DNA of 64,000 bases from Desmodesmus armatus. Taxonomy: Eukaryota; Chlorophyta; Chlorophyceae; Sphaeropleales; Scenedesmaceae. Made by a program: the position numbers and the translations under genes. The stretch's first letter is position 1. Each line of letters begins with the position of its first letter. The notes below the pieces were generated by a model. It saw only the letters and a program-made list of their open reading frames with translations. It was not told where the DNA came from and did not search any database. Of the stretch, positions 58,881-64,000 are shown piece by piece. The stretch lies in contig VIIQ02000657.1 in assembly GCA_007449985.2 (NCBI GenBank), positions 62,001-126,000 of the forward strand, written 5' to 3'.

Positions 58881-60775
58881 TCAGTTGAGTGTGGGTGTCT
58901 TCCACAGTCCATCATTCAGGTGGTGCAACAGCTCCACTCCAATACCCTTGTTCACATCCCGCATCTCCTGCGTGCCCATGATCGTGAGGCCGACTGCCAT
59001 AGCATGCTCCTTCTCCTCTGCATAGATTGCCACGGGCGTGCCCTTGTCAACCTGCAGGACAAGACAGCATGCACTGTTGAGTGGCCCACTACATGTACAC
59101 ACCCATAACATTATGTTCCTTCACACCTACTAACAAGATCAGTACTCCCCTCTTGAGGACGGTGCACTCCTTTCACCCACCGCTTGTACACCACGCAACA
59201 GCAGGTGCTGACCCTCATCTGCTGCTTGCAACTGAGCACTAATGTTGATCAACCCAACCCACACACGGCTCACCTCGTTGTGTATCGTGGCTCCTGGGCT
59301 GGTGAGCCCTGGGCACATGATGTTGGCCCCTGACAGCACAAACTTGATGGCACCCTTGTCCGTGCGCAGCTTGGGCATCATGTCTGACAGAGGCACAGGC
59401 AGCAGGCACAGGAAGCAGACAGAGTCCAGTCAGTAACACGGCTGTGGGAATTGCTGGCAGAATGCAGGGCTTGGAGCGCCCCAGGGCAGCACCACTGCAC
59501 CTTGGTATTGTTGGGGTGGTGCTGGGGCCCCCCACCCCTGCCCTCCACAACTACGTACCAGTCTCACGTCATGACGTAATGTCACACATCCCCAGTCATG
59601 TTGCTGCTTGTGCGTGCCTCCAACCAGCTGCTGGTAACGTATCAATGGTTGCTAGTGCGGCTGCTCCTGCAACCGATGCAAACTGCTGCTGGTGCTACTA
59701 CTACTTTCAGCCGAGGATGGTCAGCAAACAGGCAATGGGCTGACTAAACTAAGCAAGGTACTAATGCAGCAACCGCATTGGTTCTGTCAGTGCCTTTCAA
59801 GGAGCCTCACAACCACCTGCTGCCCAGCACAGCAGCATGCTGGTACTGGTGCTGCTATTGCTCTTCAACTGCTGCTGTAGCTTCTGCTGCTATTACTGAC
59901 AGCTGAGTGGCTGGTCAGCAGCCAGGCATGAAGACAGCATAGGGCTGACTGCACTCACCAGGGTACTGATGCAGCACTCGCAACGTTGGAAACCAGTGGC
60001 CATCACGGTCCTGGTAAAACAGCGGCACTTCATTGATGAAAGCCATCTGCAAGTGTGTGGACCTGCAGGCACATACAGATCCAATGCAACGCTGTGAGCC
60101 TGCTTGCTTGCTGCTTTGTGACTGGATCACGCCAACACAAGAGCTCTGGACCGGTACGGCTGCGTCTGCAGCTGTCTGCGAACCAAATGACGGCCACAGC
60201 AGTGCCTGCTGCGGTTTGCATGGCCTGGCTTGCTGATGGTGCTATTGCAAGAGCAGAACAACAGTAGCGTTGCCGTAGCCTAGGACAGGCTGGCGCTGGG
60301 CCGGCGGACACGGCTGACATGCAGTGAACCACGCTGCACGCAATGGCACGTGGCAGCTTAAGCTTATTGCAACCGCCCTGCTGCGGCGTAGATGACATGC
60401 AGTGCATGTTGCTGCACCGGTCAGCAGCTGAACCGCTGATGCTTGAGAGTATAGAGCACAGGGAATGCGCCTGCTTCTGCACTCACGTCTTAGCGACAAA
60501 GACTGGCTCCTTCTTGGGGAACAGCACGTCCAGCACGCCTGAATCTGACAGCCATGGATACTGCTCCCCTACACTGGCTGCAAGCATACAACCACAAAGA
60601 CCAGTGAGTCATGGCGATAAGTCCCACCAGTTTCGCCCTGCTGGTGCAGGTTGTCTAGTCCTTGCAACCCTCAGCATGCATCTCTCGACTACTTACATCT
60701 GATGCCACGTGCCACAGACGCTTTGACCTGTGTGAAGCCTGACAAGTCCTCTTTGCCAAACTTCTTGAAAGCCAT
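58881..60775 (-). CDS. MCTS1: MCTS1/Tma20-type translation factor with PUA domain (5 exons, 184 aa)
   Basis: Cytosolic partner of DENR/Tma22; the pair promotes re-initiation and recycling by handling tRNA on 40S subunits. Exons in coding order: 60775-60697, 60577-60487, 60062-59959, 59383-59274, 59051-58881; phases join without a break. Length is close to human MCTS1 (181 aa). The N-terminal MCT domain begins MAFKKFGKEDLSGF and includes VLFPKKEPVFVAK and WFPTLRVLHQYP. The PUA domain (about 93-172) carries the diagnostic DKGAIKFVLSGANIMCPGLT. The C-terminus has VNKGIGVELLHHLNDGLW, matching the family end. All known landmark segments are present, so the gene looks functional. Confidence 0.97.
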
Positions 60776-61238
60776 AGCGGCAGCAGCAGCAACAGCAGCT
60801 GCACTTCCGTATGCGACGCCGGAAAGCCACTGGCGAGACAACACCGATGACAGCAGTTGTGATTGGATACAAAGAGCTGCGGAGATGGAGGGGTAGTAAT
60901 CGGCAGTCAGATCACTTGCTCAAGCTGATATGTGCTTTGTCTCCTGACGTTGTGACTGACGCTGAGGAATCTTGTGTACACATTCGCGATAACGCACTGC
61001 TGAAGGATCAACCATTCATGTGGTTCAAAGCTTGTGACAGCTGATCTGAACTGGTGTGGTGGACTGGACAGCGTGATGATTTTGAGGTTACACGAAGAAA
61101 CGTTCATTGAAAGCAGAATTTATTTGTTTGGGAGTTGAACCACAGTGGCTGGCAACACCAACATCCAGATAGAGACAACCCCTGGCCAGCCTGGCAGGCC
61201 GTCCAGGCCCACCCAACTGTGCCACGTACTAGCACAGC
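60776..61238. other. Intergenic: MCTS1 5' flank and 3'UTR of the Gln/Ser-rich gene
   Basis: No gene. On the minus strand TGTAA lies at 61088-61092, 147 bases after the stop of the Gln/Ser-rich ORF, and is its likely polyadenylation signal. The MCTS1 promoter must be in 60776-61080. Confidence 0.55.
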
Positions 61239-63616
61239 TTAGTCCAGGCCGCGAAGCAATGCAATGTAAGCACTAGGTGGTGACTGGGGCAGGCCGCGCC
61301 TGCTCTTGCTGCCCGGCATCAACTGCCGCTGGTCCTTGCATGTGGAACCTCCCCCCGCCGCTGCCGCCGCCGCTGCAGATGCCTTAAACTGCTGATACGG
61401 CGACCTGCATATGCTCGTGATGCCTGCATGGTGTGGACTTCTCGGCCCATGGCTGGGACTGTTGAATGCTGCAGCTGAGAAGCTCAGGGTGACCGGGGAT
61501 GCAGCTTTGTTGGTGTCCTTGCTAGGAGACGATATGCCACTGCCCGGCAGGGCATCAAGCTCCCTGCTGCTGCCAACAGTACTGCTCGGCACAACAGCTG
61601 CTGCTCCAGGGCTTCTCAGCTTGTGCAGGTGATGCACACTGCTGCTTGACGACGCGTGCTGCTGCTCCGGCAAGTAGTGGTCATCTGAGCTGCAACCAAC
61701 GTCCAACGATGCCGGCCGCAAGCAGTCCATGTGGCTGCTGCTTCTGCGGGGGCGTTGGTGGTGATTGCTGCTAAGCTCATGGTCAGCCGGTGCTGCAAAC
61801 CCTAGCTGGCTTGCGTCATCCGTTGCAGCTGCTGACTGGGTGACACTGCCTCTGAGGCTTCCTATGCTTTTGCTGCTGCTTTTGTGGGAGCCAGGCGTGC
61901 TGGCATCACAAGGAGGCTCAAACACCCCACCCTCCCTGTCATCTGACTGCCTGCACATGCTGCTGCTGCTGCTGCACCGCAAGGCATCAACCCCTGAAGA
62001 CCACAAAGGAGCAGGGACCTGCTGCTGTGACAGTCTGGCACTGCTGGATCGCCTCGACATGTCGAGGCTGCTGCTCATTGCCAGCTGCGCTGCCTTCCGC
62101 AGCATTGCTGCCGTTGGGCTGGCCTCGCTGCCACCCAACCCATCAACCTCTGCAGCAGAGGATGCAGCAGACACAGCCGGTGCTCGCCCACGCGATGATC
62201 TACCGCTGTTGACAGGGCTGCCTGGCGTGCTGCCTTTCCGCAGCAGCTCCAGGCTGTGCTGCACAGCTGCTGCAGCTGCAGCACCCAAGGAAGCAGCCCT
62301 TGGGCTGCACATGCTGCTGCTGTGCGGAACACTTGTCCTGCCACTCGTACTCCCCCTTTGCTCAGGAAGGTGGTGTCCGGGTGCTGCTGATGCCTCCACT
62401 GAAACCGTTGCTGGGCTCGCCCAGCCAGTGCTTTTCGACTGCCAATGCGCACCTTTGTCGGGGCCAAGGACCGTCCCACTGCTGCGTGGGGTGCTGCTAG
62501 ACTGCAGCGGCCGATCTGGTGTCCGGTGTCCAGACAGCTTCGCCTGCAGGAGCCTACTGGCTGAGGCTCTCAGGCTGTTGGTGTGACTGTCACTGCCCCG
62601 CACACTGCTGGTGGAAGCAGCCCTTCTTCCGCTGCTGTCCAATGCAGCGGTGCTGCACCTGATAGCCCTGGGAACCCCACACACCTTGTCATCAGGACTG
62701 CTGCTGCGACTGCTGGTGCTGGTGTGGCTACTGCTGCTCCTTCTATCATCGTCGCTACCATCCAAGCAGTCAGAGGCGTCGTCACTCTCGGGACTGTCAC
62801 TGCCCAGCACATCCCGGTCACTGCCGCGACGCTGCAGCAAGCTGACTGCAGGTAGCTGTTGGCTTTCCTGCATGCCGTGGTGCGGTGGCTGCTGCCGCTG
62901 CTGATTTGCACCGTGAGATGGCTTGCGTAACCTGCAGGGTTTGCCAGGAGCAGCAGAGCTTGTATGTGCTGCTGCTTTGCTCGGCTGCGGGGCTTGCTGC
63001 CGCCCTTCACCTTGCTGAAGCTGTGTATGCACCTGTTCAGACACGGCTTGGCCCTGAGTTTGCTGCTGCTGTTGAGACCTTGGGCTCAGCAAGCCCTCCA
63101 GCTGCCGCAGCTGCTGCTGCGCTCTGCATCGCTTCAGCTTTTGCAACTGCTCCAAGTGAGGCTTTGAGTGCTCCTGCTGCCCCCCTGCCTGCTGGTGTGA
63201 CGCGCACGGCTGAAGTAGCTGCACCTGTGGCTGGTGCTGCACCGGCTGCACTGCAGCAGCCTTCTGCTGCTGGTGCTGCTGCTCCTGGTTATGTTGGGCT
63301 GCCTGCTGCTGTTGCTGGAGTCTCTGCAACGTGCTGTTGAGCTTTTGCTGCTGCTCCTCAGTGCCTTGCTGTGCCAGCACACTGAGCAGACCCAACAAGC
63401 GGCCGCTGGACTGCCCGGGTTGCGGCAGCTGTCCTGCTGCGACACCTGCAGGCATTCCAACACGTGCAACTGCTGCTGCTACTGGCTGACTGCTGGCCCA
63501 GTTTGTGGAACCCACTGCCTGTGTGTAAGCGGCATCGCATGCAGCAACTGCACCATTCCCAGCAGCTGGAAGCAAACCTGCAGCTGCAGGTGTGCTGTCT
63601 ACAGGCCGACAAGACC

Positions 63617-63648
<32 letters not shown>

Positions 63649-63827
63649 GCAGCTGCCGGCTGCTGCCGCAGAAGCCCCATGACTCGCCGTTCATGCTCCC
63701 GCTGCAGCTCTGACAGTTGTGTCTGGTGCTGGAGCTGCAACATCTGCAGACAGCATCTGGTCTCGTGCTGCTGCTGCTGGGCCTCTGAGAGGTCGACCTG
63801 CACGTTGAACACATGACATGACATCAT
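61239..63827 (-). CDS. Large Gln/Ser-rich coiled-coil protein, probably the last exon of a longer gene
   Basis: A single open frame of 862 codons from ATG 63827, unusual for an intron-dense genome. The first ~50 residues form a coiled coil (LQMLQLQHQTQLSELQREHE), followed by poly-Ala/Gln tracts. Then come a Gln-rich half (QQQQAAQHNQEQQHQQQ and similar) and a long Ser-rich, basic half with many SS[RS] and SP sites, ending AYIALLRGLD. No catalytic domain is recognisable; the features suit a disordered scaffold, cytoskeletal or regulatory protein. A good acceptor (AACGTGCAG) precedes 63797 in phase 0, and a GTAATG donor lies at 63943. The real gene therefore probably continues past the window, with 63797-61239 as its terminal exon, and the ATG at 63827 may be fortuitous. 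CAG/CTG repeats make the antisense ORFs long; these are shadows. Confidence 0.65.
63612..63660 (+). repeat. CTG trinucleotide repeat
   Basis: About nine consecutive CTG units plus imperfect ones, encoding poly-Ala in the minus-strand gene. Length polymorphism is likely. Confidence 0.9.
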
Positions 63828-64000
63828 TGACACATGACGCAATTTGGGCCGTCAAATGAAGGTGCACTTTTGTCTGGAGTTCCTCAAGAAGTTGTTTTCA
63901 ACACACATGTCTGCAGCAGCCATCTGGGTCGCTCGCCCATTACCTGCCATTGCTTTAGCACCCACAAGTATGTTGAAAGCACAACCGACGCATGTCACAC

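Noticed and set aside
61765..62586. 273-aa plus-strand ORF
   Set aside because: Mirror of the Ser/Gln-rich gene, rich in Leu/Cys from CTG repeats.

Overview
The window is nuclear DNA from a eukaryote, most likely a chlorophyte green alga of the Chlamydomonas/Haematococcus type. The genes are split into many short exons by GT-AG introns (14 exons in one, 13-14 in three others). TG/CA-rich introns carry long poly-C and poly-G runs, and TGTAA, the algal polyadenylation motif, follows at least one gene. The species call is an inference. I saw no bacterial operons, CRISPR arrays, rRNA or tRNA.

Left half (1-38.1 kb). After a 5'-truncated LINE fragment (1-957, minus) come three paralogous genes for large secretory-pathway membrane proteins: A (2321-10708, plus), B (14573-22145, minus) and C (30156-38143, plus). 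Each has a signal peptide, a Ser/Thr/Asn-rich right-handed beta-helix-like region, a cysteine-rich GCC/TNFR-like module and a C-terminal multi-span membrane domain. I reconstructed exons for all three; exon lengths and phases are nearly identical. A and B lie tail to tail in the arms of a ~10 kb imperfect inverted duplication (about 1120-11880 and 13600-23400) around a ~1.7 kb spacer. C is older and more diverged, and has a one-base frameshift in exon 11. Between B and C are a minisatellite (about 23476-24020) and a ~4.8 kb candidate DNA transposon with terminal inverted repeats (24110-28944).

Right half (38.1-64 kb). This part holds conserved single-copy genes plus a local duplication. A phytanoyl-CoA dioxygenase-family gene (39121-42269, minus) is divergent from SRP72, the signal recognition particle subunit (42513-49382, plus), with only 243 bp between start codons. 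Next are two tandem F-box-like/leucine-rich-repeat genes (50640-53735 and 55650-57838, minus). One is interrupted by a ~1 kb element with 12-bp inverted termini and the other carries a frameshift. An MCTS1/Tma20-type PUA-domain translation factor follows (58881-60775, minus). Last is a long Gln/Ser-rich coiled-coil ORF (61239-63827, minus) that probably continues beyond the window.

Two themes recur. Segmental duplication has shaped the whole window: the inverted A/B pair, the tandem F-box/LRR pair, and small tandem copies of exon ends inside introns of both SRP72 and the dioxygenase gene. The A/B/C family is the best candidate for undescribed biology, as a probable cell-surface sensor, adhesin or channel. 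SRP72 and MCTS1 are housekeeping translation and targeting genes with no evident functional tie to it.
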